In this document: positions 33,746-45,684 of the stretch, in pieces
How positions within the stretch are numbered: position 1 is the first letter of the stretch
Layout: each line of letters begins with the position of its first letter
Assembly: GCA_028023455.1 (NCBI GenBank)
Contig: JAQFVV010000143.1
Span: 2,020,001 to 2,084,000 of the forward strand
Reading direction: 5' to 3'
DNA: 64,000 bases
Source: Epiperipatus broadwayi
Taxonomy: Eukaryota; Onychophora; Udeonychophora; Euonychophora; Peripatidae
Translations under genes and position numbers: made by a program
Notes under the pieces: generated by a model
The model's input: the letters and a program-made list of their open reading frames with translations, nothing else
Told to the model about the DNA's origin: nothing
The model's database searches: none

Positions 33746-35510
33746 ATTTAAATACATATTATATGAAATTAAGCTTAAATATCTCTAAGTAATAATAATA
33801 ATGTTTATATGAAGCTATATGGGTTACTTGAAAAAAATTATATTTCTAATGTATCTGTAATGTGAGAAATTCGTTTGACTTCTCTTGATGGATAGTTGTG
33901 AGAGGATTGAGCTAAGAAGAAAGATGCTCTGGGATAAGAATATAGTTCGATAATATATATAATATAGTTATTGATTTGCATTATTGTTTAAGTTATATAG
34001 AGTTAATTTTCTGTTGCAGCATATTTAATCACTTAAAAGTTCATTCTTTTATATAAATTTATTTAGTTATGCTTACATTTTTACAAATATGTAATTTTAA
34101 ATTGAGTGTAAATTTTTAATACGAACTTATTCAGGTTAATGGAAATCTGGTGTACTTTTTGCATTAGCGTTTCTATTAATCTTTCAATATTTTATGACCA
34201 TTTCCTAAACTATGAAAAAGTTTGAAGAATCATCTAGTTGTTTTTATTATCTGTTGATTTATGAAAAACTACTTCAGCTGAATAATTACTGATGTAGCTA
34301 ATGAATTTTTGATTTCATTTTTACTTTATAAATATTTTAGTATGTTTGTTGTAATGTAGCTTTTTAATTTTTTTTTTTACAATATAAATATGGTATTGTA
34401 TATAAACATATATTACAAAAATAATAATTCTGATTTAAGTTTAGTTTTAAAATTATTTAAAACATTCTTTTTATCTTTACAGAATATAGTAAGCTTTTGC
34501 TGTTTCTGTTTACTTTATTAAGCATGTCTTTTAATAGTCATCATTTCTCATACATTAATTTTTGCAAGTATATAAAAAAGGGTACAAATTCTAGGTTTAT
34601 AATCCAATCCGATAATCATTATCAGTGATCATGTGCCATTGTTTACCACTCCCATCCTTTATTCCATTATTAAATGAACAATATACATGTGAAATATTCT
34701 TCAATTAAATTGAAGATTTGTTGTTTTGATACAAGATTATTATGAATAAGCAATAATTTTTTGATCGTCATTGATGGTAGTTATTATCTTAATATTATAT
34801 TGCATATATTATAATTATTTAATTATATGCAAATGATTGCAATAAAAAGAAAGGATTCAGTAGATTGGTTTATTTGTTAACGCCATGATCTTTACTATTC
34901 GCAACATTGCATTTAGAAAATTTTTTAAAAAAAATCTATTAAATATAATTCTAGTAATAAAAAATAATATTATTTATAATATTACTAACTCTAATGTTAG
35001 CGACAAATTAGTAAAGTAATTTTTTTAAAAATTTCCAGCTAAGGTTATTATTAAAATATGATAAATAATTATGCACTTTAATAATGGTAATAATATTTAA
35101 GTAAATAAATTTTGAAATTTTAATCTTTTAGTTAATAAATTTTCTGTAGTTATCATGAATAAAGAATAAAATTTATAAATTATTTTTCTCGATTCTTATC
35201 ATTCATAAATTATTTCTGAAGAAATTTACAGTGAAAACTATTTCTCTTCACTGATTATTATATATAATAGTAACAACAGTGACCAAATTGCAAGTCAGGA
35301 TTTGTATGTGGCTGCCAAAGCTACTTTGTGTGGCATTTGCCACTTTCTCTAAACTTTTAAATTAGTAATTTATAGTAGTATAATATGTACCAATGTTAGA
35401 ATATTTTATTTTGTAATTGCTTTTAAAATAAATAAAAAACAGATATTTTGAAACTATTTGAAATACAGGCATTTTTATATATTATACCTGGAGCTTAATT
35501 GTAAATATAA
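33746..35510. other. A+T-rich non-coding stretch
   Basis: No coding frame or repeat copy recognised over about 1.7 kb. The last ~45 bp ('GGAGCTTAATTGTAAATATA' near 35490) belong to the outer flank shared with the family A copy at 37.06 kb. Confidence 0.4.
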
Positions 35511-35729
35511 AGGATTTGAACACAGATTTTAAAGCACCTTTCAACTATCCATACTATCTTATACCACTGATACACATGATGATTTGGACCAACTGATGAA
35601 TGCTGGTTCAGCACGAAATACGTATATTGGTGATTATTTATCTTTTCTACATGTGTGTGGGCATGTGTATTAAAGGTATAAGATAGTGTGGATAGTTGAA
35701 GAGTGCTTGAAAATCTGAGTTCAAATCCT
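35511..35729. repeat. Family A repeat, short foldback copy
   Basis: The left arm AGGATTTGAACACAG...CAACTATCCATACTATCTTATACC pairs with the right arm GGTATAAGATAGTGTGGATA...CTGAGTTCAAATCCT. The centre contains 'TGATTTGGACCAACTGATGA', 'GCACGAAATACGTATATTGG' and 'TTATCTTTTCTACATGTGTG' in plus orientation. The left arm stops right after the tRNA-like block ('CTGATACACATG', about 35575). This is the simplest of the inverted copies: one unit end, then its inverse. Confidence 0.8.
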
Positions 35730-36789
35730 GTATACAGTATTTATATTTTGAAACTTTAAATTTTAGCTTTTAAATGATACCAATTAAAAGAGTTATTAAT
35801 GTGGATTTTATTATTGTATTTGTTTGGTAAAAACTGTTTTGACATTTGGTGGTCTTTGCCATTTCTGCAAAAATTAGTTCCAAAATCAACTAGAGCACCA
35901 CTTGAGCATTGTAAATGTATGAAAAGTATTACATGTGGCTCTTATTGTTGAAGAACTTGACCATTCTTGTAATAGACATTCACTTATTAGAAAAGATTTT
36001 CAGTTTTAATCACACCTTACTGTTATATAATTTTAATTTGCCAGTTTAATATTATTTTTAAGTGTAGACTATGATTAAAATGAGGGTTATAATTATAGCT
36101 ATAACGTGACAAAAATGATGGGAGGAAAAAATTAAATTCTATGTTTTCCAATAAACCTGCACATATATTAAACTTATTAAATAAATATTCATTGTCACAA
36201 AAGTCCTTAAAAAATTTTTCAGTTGGTGTGATTAGAAAATACTTAAACCCCAAGCAGATAGTTTTAAGTTCAAAATAAAACTCAGTTATTGTATTTCATT
36301 TTGACCTTGCTGGGTTTTTTTTGGACACGGGAGGGGGGGAGTGAACATGTGCTTTTCAAATGCTCTGAAGAATTCCTAATTGATATTGGAAGTTTTTTAA
36401 GTGGCTGGCTCATAGCTATTTCAGAAAGTCCGTCATTATCGATTAGTACTACTTTTAACTAAAGATAAAATAAGTTTCAAATGGATTTGATTAGATGTGG
36501 ATCAACACGTTGAACATAAAGCAAAACAATTGGAATATAATATAAGTTTTACTTTTAGTTGAGAAAATATTACATTAGATTCAGGTTTATTGTTGGTTAT
36601 TTAAAATTGATATTAAAAAAAATATTTGTTTATAAAAATAAACGATATTAGTTTAATTATAAAATATTTCATACATTGATTTTTTTTTTTTGTAATTTTT
36701 TAAAATAAACATGTTTTTAACTTGAATTAACCGCATGACATGAATTTAAATAATAGATTTAAGATAAAATAATCAAAAACAGTAATGAC
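35730..36789. other. A+T-rich non-coding stretch
   Basis: A 76-codon minus-strand frame at 36023-36253 (aromatic-rich, FFKDFCDNEYLFNKFN) has no recognised family. A G-rich patch lies near 36330. No gene is supported. Confidence 0.4.
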
Positions 36790-36803
36790 AAAGATCAGAT
36801 TTT

Positions 36804-36901
36804 TTTTCTTTCATGTGTCAAAGCGTTGACCGGGAAGTGAACCCGGGCCAGCTTCTTGGAAGGCAGCTATGCTAACCACAAGGCCACCAACGCTTGACAA
36901 C
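36804..36901 (-). mobile_element. SINE-T copy derived from tRNA-Gly(TCC), with TSD
   Basis: Read on the minus strand, this is nearly a complete tRNA-Gly: acceptor GCGTTGG, D arm with GTGGTTAGCATAGC, anticodon loop CTTCCAA (TCC), B-box region CCCGGGTTCACTTCCCGG and closing strand TCAACGC. The tail TTTGACACATGAAAG and poly-A follow. One base pair of the anticodon stem is broken and the B box has A changed to C, so it is not a good functional tRNA. The flanks AAAGATCAGATTTT (36790-36803) and AAGGATCAGATTTT (36902-36915) match at 13 of 14 bases, a clear target-site duplication. Confidence 0.85.
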
Positions 36902-37061
36902 AAGGATCAGATTTTGATTCAATAAAAAATAGACTACACATCAATGAAAATCTTAGATAATTATTATAATTGATGCTACTGTTTCTACCCCTACATGGGC
37001 AATTCCTAAAAATGATAATTACGCTAATAAAGTAATTAAATAATCAAGTAAATAATTTTAA

Positions 37062-37917
37062 ATATTTGAAATACAAGCATTCTGGAGCTTAATTGTAAAT
37101 ATAGGGGATTTGAACTCAGACTTTCAAGCACCTTTCAATTATCCACACTCTCATACTACTAATACACATTACCACACACATGTAGAAAAAATAAATAAGT
37201 ACCAATATTCGTATTTCATGCTGCACTGGCGCTCATCAGTTGGTCCAGATTATCATCTCCCACACACAAATATAATCAGTGCTTATTTTATATTAAGATA
37301 GCAAATCTTCATACTTTAAACAGGGTTCAATGTACTCCAACCTCCAAATCTTCAATGATTTATACCATTGAAAATCTGATGATGGAAAGCCCAAATCCCA
37401 TGCTGATGCCATTAAAATATGACTATTTACTATCTTAATATAAACTGAGCACTGATTATATATGTCTGTGGGAGATGATAATCTGGACTAACTGATGAAT
37501 GCTATGTCAGCACAAAATACATATATTGGTGATTTTTTATCTTTTCTATATGTGTGTAGTCATGGGTATCAGTAGTATGAGATAGTGTGGATAGTTGAAG
37601 GGTGCTTGAAAGTCTGAGTTCAAACCACCTATATTTACAATTAAGCTCCAGATATATGAAGAACGCCTGTATTTCAAATATTTACACATTAAGATTGCAT
37701 CCTGCCATCTCTATTCTATGTATTTAAATGGATATGGTCAATATGGGCATGGCAATAATATTGGCATCAGCATGGGATTCACCAATTGATGCATGCTGGT
37801 TTAGCATGAAATATGTATATTGGTGATTATTTATCTTTTCTATATGTGTGTGATCATGTAGTATGGATAGTTGAATGGTGCTTGAAAGTCTGACTTCAAA
37901 TACTTTATATTTATAAA
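37062..37917. repeat. Family A repeat, large foldback plus a further direct part
   Basis: The left arm (minus, 37062-37406) carries the outer flank 'TGGAGCTTAATTGTAAATAT', the terminus 'GGGGATTTGAACTCAGAC' and a long stretch of the unit to 'CCATGCTGATGCC'. The right arm (plus, from 37408) starts at 'AAATATGACTATTTACTATC', ends with the terminus 'CTGAGTTCAAACCACC' near 37627 and the same outer flank, 'TTTACAATTAAGCTCCAG'. It continues in direct order through 'GATTGCATCCTGCCATCTC' and 'GGCATCAGCATGGGATT' into a second terminus near 37870-37905. This copy shows that the flank beyond the B box is part of the repeated unit. Confidence 0.8.
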
Positions 37918-38532
37918 TAATTCTAAATAATTTCCATGAAATTGAAAGTTTATTATATATCAATATTTCAATGTTGTATTTTACAATGTCAAGAGATCGT
38001 AAAATACCATATCTGAGAAGAATGAGATAAGAAAGTGTGTGAATCATTTATAACGGTTGAAAATTATGATATATATTTGATTTTATATTGATCTAAAATT
38101 TTAATAAGGCACAATCTAGAATATTTATTATCTATTGCAAATATTGACTAAAAATCTCTCTTTCATTGGTTATAGAAGTTTTTGCTTATTTACTCATGGC
38201 TTCTTTTTAATTATCATTGATTTTTTGATGCTTCACAGTATCTTGACTCCAGTACAGTCAGTCTCCTTTTCCATTGGCTAACTCTATTGTAGAGAGAAAT
38301 CTATGAAAAATATCTTTATACTTATGCTTCAACTTGTCCCATAGATACAGTCAGACTAACATAGAGAGACAAAGAGTATATTTGAACAAAAGATACTTTC
38401 TCTTTATATAGTTTTATAACACAATATACCTTGCATTCCTTTCTATTTTTTTTTGCCTTATATTGAAATGAAAAACAAGTTTAGATTATTTTTCACCTCC
38501 AAATAATTGTCATTCTTAAATCTAATTAATTA
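37918..38532. other. A+T-rich non-coding stretch
   Basis: Nothing recognised. Local sequence near 38230-38400 is slightly less A+T-rich but has no reading frame. Confidence 0.4.
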
Positions 38533-38547
38533 ATTGCCCTTGTTTTT

Positions 38548-38649
38548 TTTCTCATGGGTCATAGCATCAGCTGGAAAGGAATCTGCTAACCCAGGACAAC
38601 TGCTTGTAAAGCAGCTGTCACTGACCTCTCGACTACCAATGCTTGACAG
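38548..38649 (-). mobile_element. SINE-T copy with a perfect 15-bp TSD
   Basis: On the minus strand the head reads GCATTGGTAGTCGAGAGGTC, with an A box TAGTCGAGAGG that fits TRGYNNARNGG exactly. Then come CTGCTTTACAAGCAGTTGTC and a decayed B box (GGGTTAGCAGATTCC), then 'ATGACCCATGAGAAAAAAAA'. The flanks ATTGCCCTTGTTTTT at 38533-38547 and 38650-38664 are identical over 15 bases. This proves retroposition of the unit and fixes its length at about 100 bp. Confidence 0.88.
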
Positions 38650-38730
38650 ATTGCCCTTGTTTTTGAAACAAATTTGATAATGAATAAATACTTTTAGAAT
38701 TTACAATTGCAAAAACGGTTTTAATAGACA

Positions 38731-39128
38731 GGGTATGAGCACAGACTTTCACATGACCCACCACTCTCCACATTATCTCATAACACTGATACACCTGAAC
38801 ACACATATGTCAAAAAGATAAATAATCACCAATATATTTCATGCTAAACCAGCAATCATCAGTTGGTCCAGATTACCATTTCTACACATATATGCTACAA
38901 GTGTTCAGATATATATTAAGATAGCAAATCCTCCTACTTTAATGGACAGACTTCAATCTACTCCACACTCCAACTCTTCAACTGTCCATCCAATTGAAAA
39001 TCTGATGATGGAATGCTCAAAGGCCACCCTGAGACCGAGATTATTGTCACACCCATGTTGACCTAAGGTCAATCTGACCCCTCATGTACAGGACATAATT
39101 CATTAAATACATATACAAGGGATAGGCA
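38731..39128 (-). repeat. Family A repeat, near full unit, minus orientation
   Basis: Collinear (reversed) with the 25.4-25.99-kb unit: terminus 'GGGTATGAGCACAGACTTTC', 'CCCACCACTCTCCAC', 'GCTAAACCAGCAATCATCAG', 'ATATTAAGATAGCAAATCCT', 'CCACACTCCAACTCTTCAAC', 'GATGATGGAATGCTCAAAGG', 'CCCATGTTGACCTAAGGTCA' and 'CATGTACAGGACATAATTCA'. It lacks an inverted partner. Confidence 0.8.
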
Positions 39129-39689
39129 GAACGATTTTATTAAATTAATAAAAATATTTTGGGAAATGTTTTTTTTTAGAAATGAACGTATAACTTTTTA
39201 CTTATTAAATAAATGTTAAAATTTTTTAGATTTTCACATACATACATTCAGTGCATACACAAATAATCTAATGCATCTGTGTTTATAGCTATGTAATATT
39301 TAAATCTTAAATTAAACATCAAATCTAATTAAAGTTTTATTTATGATTAAGTAATTTATTTTCTATATTTCTCTTTTTCTAATCAAATTTAAATGTTCTA
39401 TCCAATATTCTTTCTGTCTAATTTCTGTAAATCATTAAGATTGTTTATGAAGTTTTCATTTCATCATAAACTATCAATGTCTTTATATCTATGAAATTGT
39501 TATTAGCTTAAAGAGCGGTTGATAAAATTAGAGATTTAAAAATTATATCACAAAAACTCGTTGCTAAATTTTTAGATTTGTGTAGTTTGTCATTGATATT
39601 TATTGCAAAGATTGTGATTGATTTTTTTGTACAATATATAATTAATTAATTTCTTCTATATTCATCACATTCTCTGAAATCATTTTAAA
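39129..39689. other. A+T-rich, nothing recognised
   Basis: No repeat or gene signal can be supported. Confidence 0.4.
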
Positions 39690-40258
39690 TATTTCTTTCA
39701 CAATTCATTTTCTTCTAAGTATATATTCAATCCATTTTCTTTTCCTTTTCATAATTTCTCAAAAATAAATTGATTCTTACAATAATTCTATCTTTCCAAC
39801 TTATCCTTTCTAATTTTTTTTCCAAATTCATTTCTCAAATTCCCAATTTTTTCTCCTCATTTTTTCTAAGTGACCATATTTCAGCTTCATATAAAATTTA
39901 TTCAAATAAATCTTTTATTAGATTTAATTTAAATATTCTATACAATAATCTACTTTTTTAAAAGCCTGTTTACTAATGCAAATCTTATTTTAATCTTATT
40001 ATCACTCCTTCTATGATCATTTAACTAACTTCCTAAATATTTAACTTGTTCTACAACTTCCTGTTCAGTATTTTCTCTTAAAGTTTTATTTTCATCACTT
40101 GTTTTTTTAAATTTTACTTGCATTAAATTCATTTTAAAATGTCTACGAGTTATATCAGATCTATGCAACATTTTATTAAACTTATCATAGTTGTCTTCTA
40201 TTACTGCCTTGTCATTAAAAAATCTGATATCAATAAATACTTCTATCCATAATGCCAA
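39690..40258 (-). pseudogene. Relic of another LINE reverse transcriptase (C-terminal side of RT)
   Basis: A 77-codon minus-strand frame (40258-40025) reads RFFNDKAVIEDNYDKFNKML and ends 'VEQVKYLGS'. This resembles the part of LINE RTs starting at motif C (usually FADD; here FND) and running to the 'KYLGS' block. Beyond a stop, other frames give 'NKIKIRFALVNRLL' and 'LYEAEIWSLRKNEEK', like the 'LYGAETWTLRK' block that follows in such proteins. It is only distantly similar to RTE-1/2/3, so probably a different LINE family. Older and more decayed. Confidence 0.6.
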
Positions 40259-40260
40259 TT

Positions 40261-41617
40261 ACATTCTTATCAAAACATCAGTTAAGATAGAATATATTTT
40301 CTTAAACATTTTCCTATTTCATTTCATTTAAAAGAAAGAGATTTAATCTTAGAAATATTTCTAAATTCTAATAATCATTTCTCTTTCAAATCTAAGTTAT
40401 TGCTATTTAGATTATTAAACAAAATAATTCAATTCATTGTACCAAAAGAACTTTTAATGACCAATTAGCAAGATTATGTTATTTTCTATACTTATCTCCC
40501 AATAAATTTTCTTGACAACCAATCACATTCTTTGTTCTTCTATCTTTTGTAATTTAAACTAGTCTTCAGATATTTATAAAAATATATCTATTCAAGCTTC
40601 TCAATATTATATTAACATCAAACAAAAAAAATTAAGGTAATTGTTTCAAAATTCTCACAATTAATTAAAATAGCTTTTACACTAATGAAATCATAATTTT
40701 TAATAGTAAGTCCACTGGTCACTTTTCTAAGTTATAAATTGCATTATAAATATTAGCTTTTGTTTGTCAAACTTTTCCTCTTTATAGTCTTCAATATTTC
40801 AACTAATATCTCATGAATCCGTTTACTTTTTCAATTTTTATCTCAACAAAAGTTTTTATTTTTTTTATTTTTATTTTTAGAAATAATATGAAATTTCATT
40901 ATTTTTAATCTTATAAATTTCTTAGATGTTTTTCCTTTTTTTTTTTTTTCACTAATAATTTACCATTTCCACTTTCAGTTATTACTTCATTTCTCTAAGT
41001 AAGCTTGACCCCCCCCCCTTCTAAACAAATTTACATCTATTTTTTTTCTAGTTTTTTTTATGTACCTACATCAATTTTCTTGCCATTCTATTCTGTTTTA
41101 GCTATTTTGTGTTATAGTTTACTGGGAGTTATATTTTCCATCTTTTTTACTTTATTATTTTATTCATCATCTTAATTCTAACCAAAGGCTTTTTTGTTCT
41201 TTTATTTTTTATAACCTGCTGACTTTAGTGAAATATTTTTAAACTTTATTTGAATAATTTCCATTTTTTATTTGAAGTTACTTTATTAATAAATCTGAAA
41301 TAATTTATTTTTACTTTTTTTAATTGTTTGTGTGCCAGTATTTATTATTATTTAAAATTTAATGTTAGTTTACCATTATTAAATTGGAACTCCAGATCTG
41401 TATCATCTTGAAGATATCCACACGTACTCTTACTACTGTTTGAAGTATATTCTTGTCATCAGAAATGTTCTTTGTGCAACTTTTCACCTTATAATTTTCA
41501 AACCACATATTTATTATTGCATACAAAAATTTGTTAGATCATTCATCTTTTTTTTTAATTCTCCATTTTCTCCAAATATCATCCCTTTTATCATCTCTTT
41601 CTTGTTGTCTATCATAA
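40261..41617. other. A+T-rich, possibly upstream remains of the 40-kb LINE relic
   Basis: The plus strand is pyrimidine-rich over about 1 kb, as expected for the antisense of an A-rich LINE coding strand, but I could not read RT motifs. It contains a C9 run near 41010. No gene is supported. Confidence 0.35.
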
Positions 41618-41705
41618 ATGATGATGATGATGATAATGATTATTTTTATTATTATTTTATTATTATTTATTGTTGTTATTGTTGTTGTTATTATTATTAT
41701 GTTTC
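41618..41705 (+). repeat. Compound (GAT)n / (ATT)n / (GTT)n microsatellite
   Basis: Trinucleotide runs in succession, starting GATGATGATGATGATAATGA. The 95-codon plus-strand frame ending here is a product of the repeat. Confidence 0.75.
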
Positions 41706-42289
41706 AACAATAATAAATCTTGATTAATCCTTTGGGTTACATTGCATTACATAACTTTGATTGTAAGGGATTATAAGTGCAATTATGTTGTACAGGTTTT
41801 CATATGGATTAATTTTTAAGAGTTTCATTAATCAGGTTTCAAAGCATATATAAATTCTGCTACTGCTTTTGGATACAGAGATGGATATCAAGTTTAATCA
41901 TTAAAGTAAAAAAATAGTTCAATATCAAACTCAACTTCATATATAGATAAATATGACCTAAGATTGTAAAAACTGGCATCATATTGGGATTTATTTACAG
42001 TCACTAAATTAATCTTGATTATCTTGGAGTACAATAGAGCGGTAACTTATAACCCATGTGGTAGGAAATCAAGTTATGGGTGCTGTATGAAGAACAAAGT
42101 CAATTCAGAATACAATTACATATGGTGATAGATGGTGGATTGCAATATATGGGGAGTAAATTCTATAGTCTGATGGAAGATGGTGTTTAAAGGTAGTTGA
42201 TGAAAGTGAGCTATGTTGAAAGTAATGGGTGGAACCATTGGATGCTATTCAATGTAGTTATTGTAGGACTATGACCTTTTATAGATTGT
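41706..42289. other. Non-coding stretch, possibly LINE 3' region
   Basis: Less A+T-rich than average and directly downstream (minus sense) of the 42.3-43.7-kb LINE relic, so it may contain its 3' end. No motif proves it. Confidence 0.35.
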
Positions 42290-43790
42290 ATGGTTATTTT
42301 AGTGGTGACCAGATGGCAGAGTAAATATCTGGAGGTGCAGTATTGTTGTCCTGGACCTTGATTTTTTGGAACTTATTGATGAATGTAGCTAAGTGTCTTC
42401 TGGTGTTATTACCAATGGTGAAGATGCAGCAATTGCACCAGAAGGAATATAGGGTGAATGTTGTTACACATGTTGTGGGATGTGTATTTTCTGGTGGGAT
42501 TGAATTGACTTTTGCATAGATGCAACTAGTCATCTGTATGTATTTGGCCTGATAGCCCTGATTTGATTGAGGGTTTGACTCTTCCAGAGAAAATGTTATT
42601 GAATTTCCTCTGCAACATGACATACTGTGCACAATGGATTTATATTTTTATATAGATGGTGTGGTGATACTGGAGAAAATGAGATATCAGCAATGCATGT
42701 AGGTTAAAATGAACTAGGAAATCAAAAAATTTAGGTTCCAGGGACCATCTTTTATACCAACCATGAGAGAAGATAAATCTTTGTGGGCTTCTGGATGTAG
42801 TATGGCATATGTTTTCCAGTGTGTATATTTATTAGTCATGGTGAATGTTGATCAGTTGGAAGATGATATGATTGATTGGTAAAGTGTGGTGAGAGATGAA
42901 GCTGACAGAGAGGAATGCCTATCATTAAGAATTACCTGATTTGTAGGAAATGAAGCTGACATAGGGGAAGGTCTACTATTAAGGATTACTTGTAACTGTG
43001 ATCATAGTGCTGAGAATTTTTGAACAATTGATGCAATTGAATTTAAGGATTTTTGGATATAGAACACTTGGGTACTGTAGAGGTCCATACCATTATTAAT
43101 GAATGGGTAATTAAGTATCTTAGCTGAGATTGCAATGCCTTCCTGCCCCATAATAGCTTGTTGCAGAGGGAGAAGATAGCAGAATTAAACAATTTTGAAA
43201 ATTTAACAATAGGCAAATAATATGAAATCTTGGTCATTATGAGTATATTAAATATATGAATTTTAGCATAAAGGGCGATATAAGCTTTGGGAAGAGAATT
43301 GGTAATCCATGTAGCATTTTCTTTAAGCTTGTTTGTAAGGTGTTCTTCATAGTATGTGAGCCCATGTAAAATGGGAAGTCTAAGGTGGGTCACCTTTCCA
43401 TGGAATATTTGAGTGTATGGATTATTGATATATGTAGACAATGCTGCCATGTTACTCATGTTAAATCTAAGTTTATATGTGGCAGTATATTAATTAAGAA
43501 TGCTTTGCAATATGGGGAGGTGCTTATGAGATGGTGGGAAGACAGTGACATCATCTATGTATGCTATACATGGGATATATTGGTGAGTATATATAATTTG
43601 GATGCCTGAAAGAGGATGTATGTAGAAAATGAAGAACAGTGCACTAAGAGGTAAGCCTTGGGAGATGGATTGCATAGGAGTGAATGATAGTGAACTTTTC
43701 CCATTGAGAATATGTATCTCTCTGTTCTGCAGCAAGTTGGTAATTAATTAAAGCAGAGTACTAGAAATGGTAGTGTGAAGCTGCAGTTAT
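42290..43790 (-). mobile_element. Decayed non-LTR element, possibly L1/Tx1-like
   Basis: The minus strand reads an RT palm fragment at 43735-43490: motif B 'SQGLPLSALFFIFYIHPLS' and motif C 'CIAYIDDVTVF', with YIDD in place of the usual YADD or FADD. After a frameshift near 43490 it continues (43459-43043) with 'KVTHLRLPILHGLTYYEEHL', 'NATWITNSLPKAYIALYAK' and 'ISYYLPIVKFSK', the style of the RT thumb region in L1/Tx1-type LINEs. More decayed reading follows to about 42290, with a Cys pair 'HSMSCCRG' where a zinc motif might be expected. The clade is inferred from style only. Confidence 0.6.
43043..43735 (-). pseudogene. RT fragment of the decayed L1/Tx1-like element
   Basis: Two minus-strand frames (81 and 138 codons) cover RT motifs B and C and the thumb. 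The catalytic DD pair is kept in AYIDDVTVF, but the frame is broken between the pieces and motif A is not visible. This is not a host gene: no initiation context, and the sequence continues into decay on both sides. Confidence 0.6.
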
Positions 43791-43852
43791 TATTGTCATT
43801 ATTATTATTATCATCATCATGAACATCATTATCATTATTATTATTATTCATG
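43783..43852 (+). repeat. (ATT/ATC)n microsatellite
   Basis: Interrupted ATT and ATC triplets over about 70 bp, at the 5' side of the LINE relic. Confidence 0.75.
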
Positions 43853-45221
43853 AGCATTCAATTGATTTTTATAATATTTCTCATATATCTTTTAAGAAGT
43901 TTTTACATCAATGATTGTACAATATAAGATCATATTATAATATGTCTTAAAGTTTTCAAATATTAAAGTTTCTATGCCTGGTTTTCTGCAGAAATCATAT
44001 GTTTGTTATATGAGCAAGTCTTTAGCGATCCAGTCCTGATTATCCTCTTCAGATATTGGTGACAGTAGCTAGTGTATACAGTAGATTTTTAAGGCAGGAT
44101 CCACTTCTATCCTTATGACATGGTTTTCTTCTTTAAAGAAAGTAACATCGTATTCTATAAAACTTCAATACTGATAACTAGATACAACAGCATGACATGA
44201 TTTTGATTCTATTAGCCTCTCATAGTGAATCAGCATTGGTTAACTAATATTGCCATAGTTACTGAAGTAGATAGAGCACTGAAAATTTACTTTAAGACAG
44301 TCATCAAGGCACAGCTATTGAAGTTATTCTGAGGAAGACTATTTTAACCAGAAGTTTCTTTTACCTTCATGGAATTACTCTCTTCTGCTTTTCTGCTTTC
44401 TTTATGAAGTTGTCATTTTTCCTTTCAGACATTTATATGTTCCCACAACATATTCTTTCTTTGATTTCTAGCATATTATCAAGTCTATATTTATTTATAT
44501 CAAGATGTTTATCAAAAACAATTTTATCTAGGTTTAAATACATGATTTAATATCTACTTTTTAGACATATAGATGTTCAGACATTTATAAAGAAAAAGTA
44601 GACATATGGTGTTTTAAAACTTGGTTTTATTCATGCTAAGCATGCTTTCAATGCATTGTGTATCATAATCATGCTCCATGAGAATAAAGAAATTTTTAAA
44701 ACATCATAAGTCTAACTTTTTTATATATATAAATGTCAATGTATATGTCTAATTACAATTGCAAAGAAAAGAGATAATATATTGAACTAATTATGTAAAA
44801 TATATTTTTTTGTAATACTTACTTCATTCATTAAAATTATTTTTTAAATGATTATATAATAAAAAAGTTTTTATTTAATTATGTTAACAATAGGGAAAAA
44901 GAAAAATCATAATCAAACTTTGAAATGTATTCTCTATCTTAATTTTAGTGCTTTATAATTTTTAATAATGCATTTAGATTTGCCATTCAATTTATTAAAA
45001 GAAAAGACAGATTATTTCTTTAATCCCCCAACCATTAGGAAAATCTGAAAGGGTTGCAAAATATGATCCATATTTATAAAAGTCAAATTCATTTGAGTGC
45101 ATTAAAACTTAAATAAATTATCTAATTTCTCTTTCAATCAATTATCTAATTTTTCCTTCTCCTCTTGCATAATACAAGTTATCATCTTACTAACCATAAT
45201 TTTAATTATAAATTTATTTAA
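43853..45221. other. Non-coding stretch
   Basis: 43980-44400 is less A+T-rich and may be a single repeat copy of unknown type. No coding frame or tRNA-like box was found. Confidence 0.35.
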
Positions 45222-45684
45222 TGCACATTGATTACTTAAGTAATATTTACTAATGCAATAAACCTAAAGCATGTGCGGTTGAAAATGCGAAGGTAGGGAC
45301 CTCTACAGGTCTTAACCACAAGCTTATGCACATGCTTTAGGTTTATTGCCTTAGTAAATATTACTTATGTAATCAATGTGCTTAAATAAAAGTATAATTA
45401 CAACTTTAAATTATCGTAAAGATTTCTAATTATAAGATCTTTCCATTCAGTCATTGTAAATCGAAAGATTTCATGAGTACTAATGTATAATTGGAATTGT
45501 GGACTTAATCAGTGAAGTATTGAATAGCTTTATGCTCTTGGATCGAACCATTTCAGTTTCACCTATTTATATAGAAAGTAGGTTGAAGTAAAGAAGGGGT
45601 TCCCCTCTTTTCTTCCAATGCGTAGAGGTCCCTACCTTCGCATTTTCAACTGCACATGCTTTAGGTTTATTGCCTTAGTAAATA
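45222..45684. mobile_element. Palindromic element with three copies of its arm
   Basis: An inner hairpin has arms of about 54 bp (45223-45276 and 45328-45381; core 'AACCTAAAGCATGTGC' / 'GCACATGCTTTAGGTT') around a 51-base loop. The loop side continues 'GTTGAAAATGCGAAGGTAGG', 'GACCTCTAC'. A third copy, inverted relative to the first and including this extra block, lies at 45622-45684 ('GTAGAGGTCCCTACCTTCGC'). The outer pair (45244-45306 and 45622-45684) forms 63-bp TIRs around about 315 bp. No coding capacity. It is probably a MITE that inserted in, or recombined with, a shorter relative. Confidence 0.75.

Noticed and set aside
36823-36895. Functional tRNA-Gly(TCC) gene
   Set aside because: The body is flanked by a 14-bp TSD and followed by the SINE-T tail and poly-A. 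One anticodon-stem pair is broken and the B box is mutated. It is a retroposed copy.
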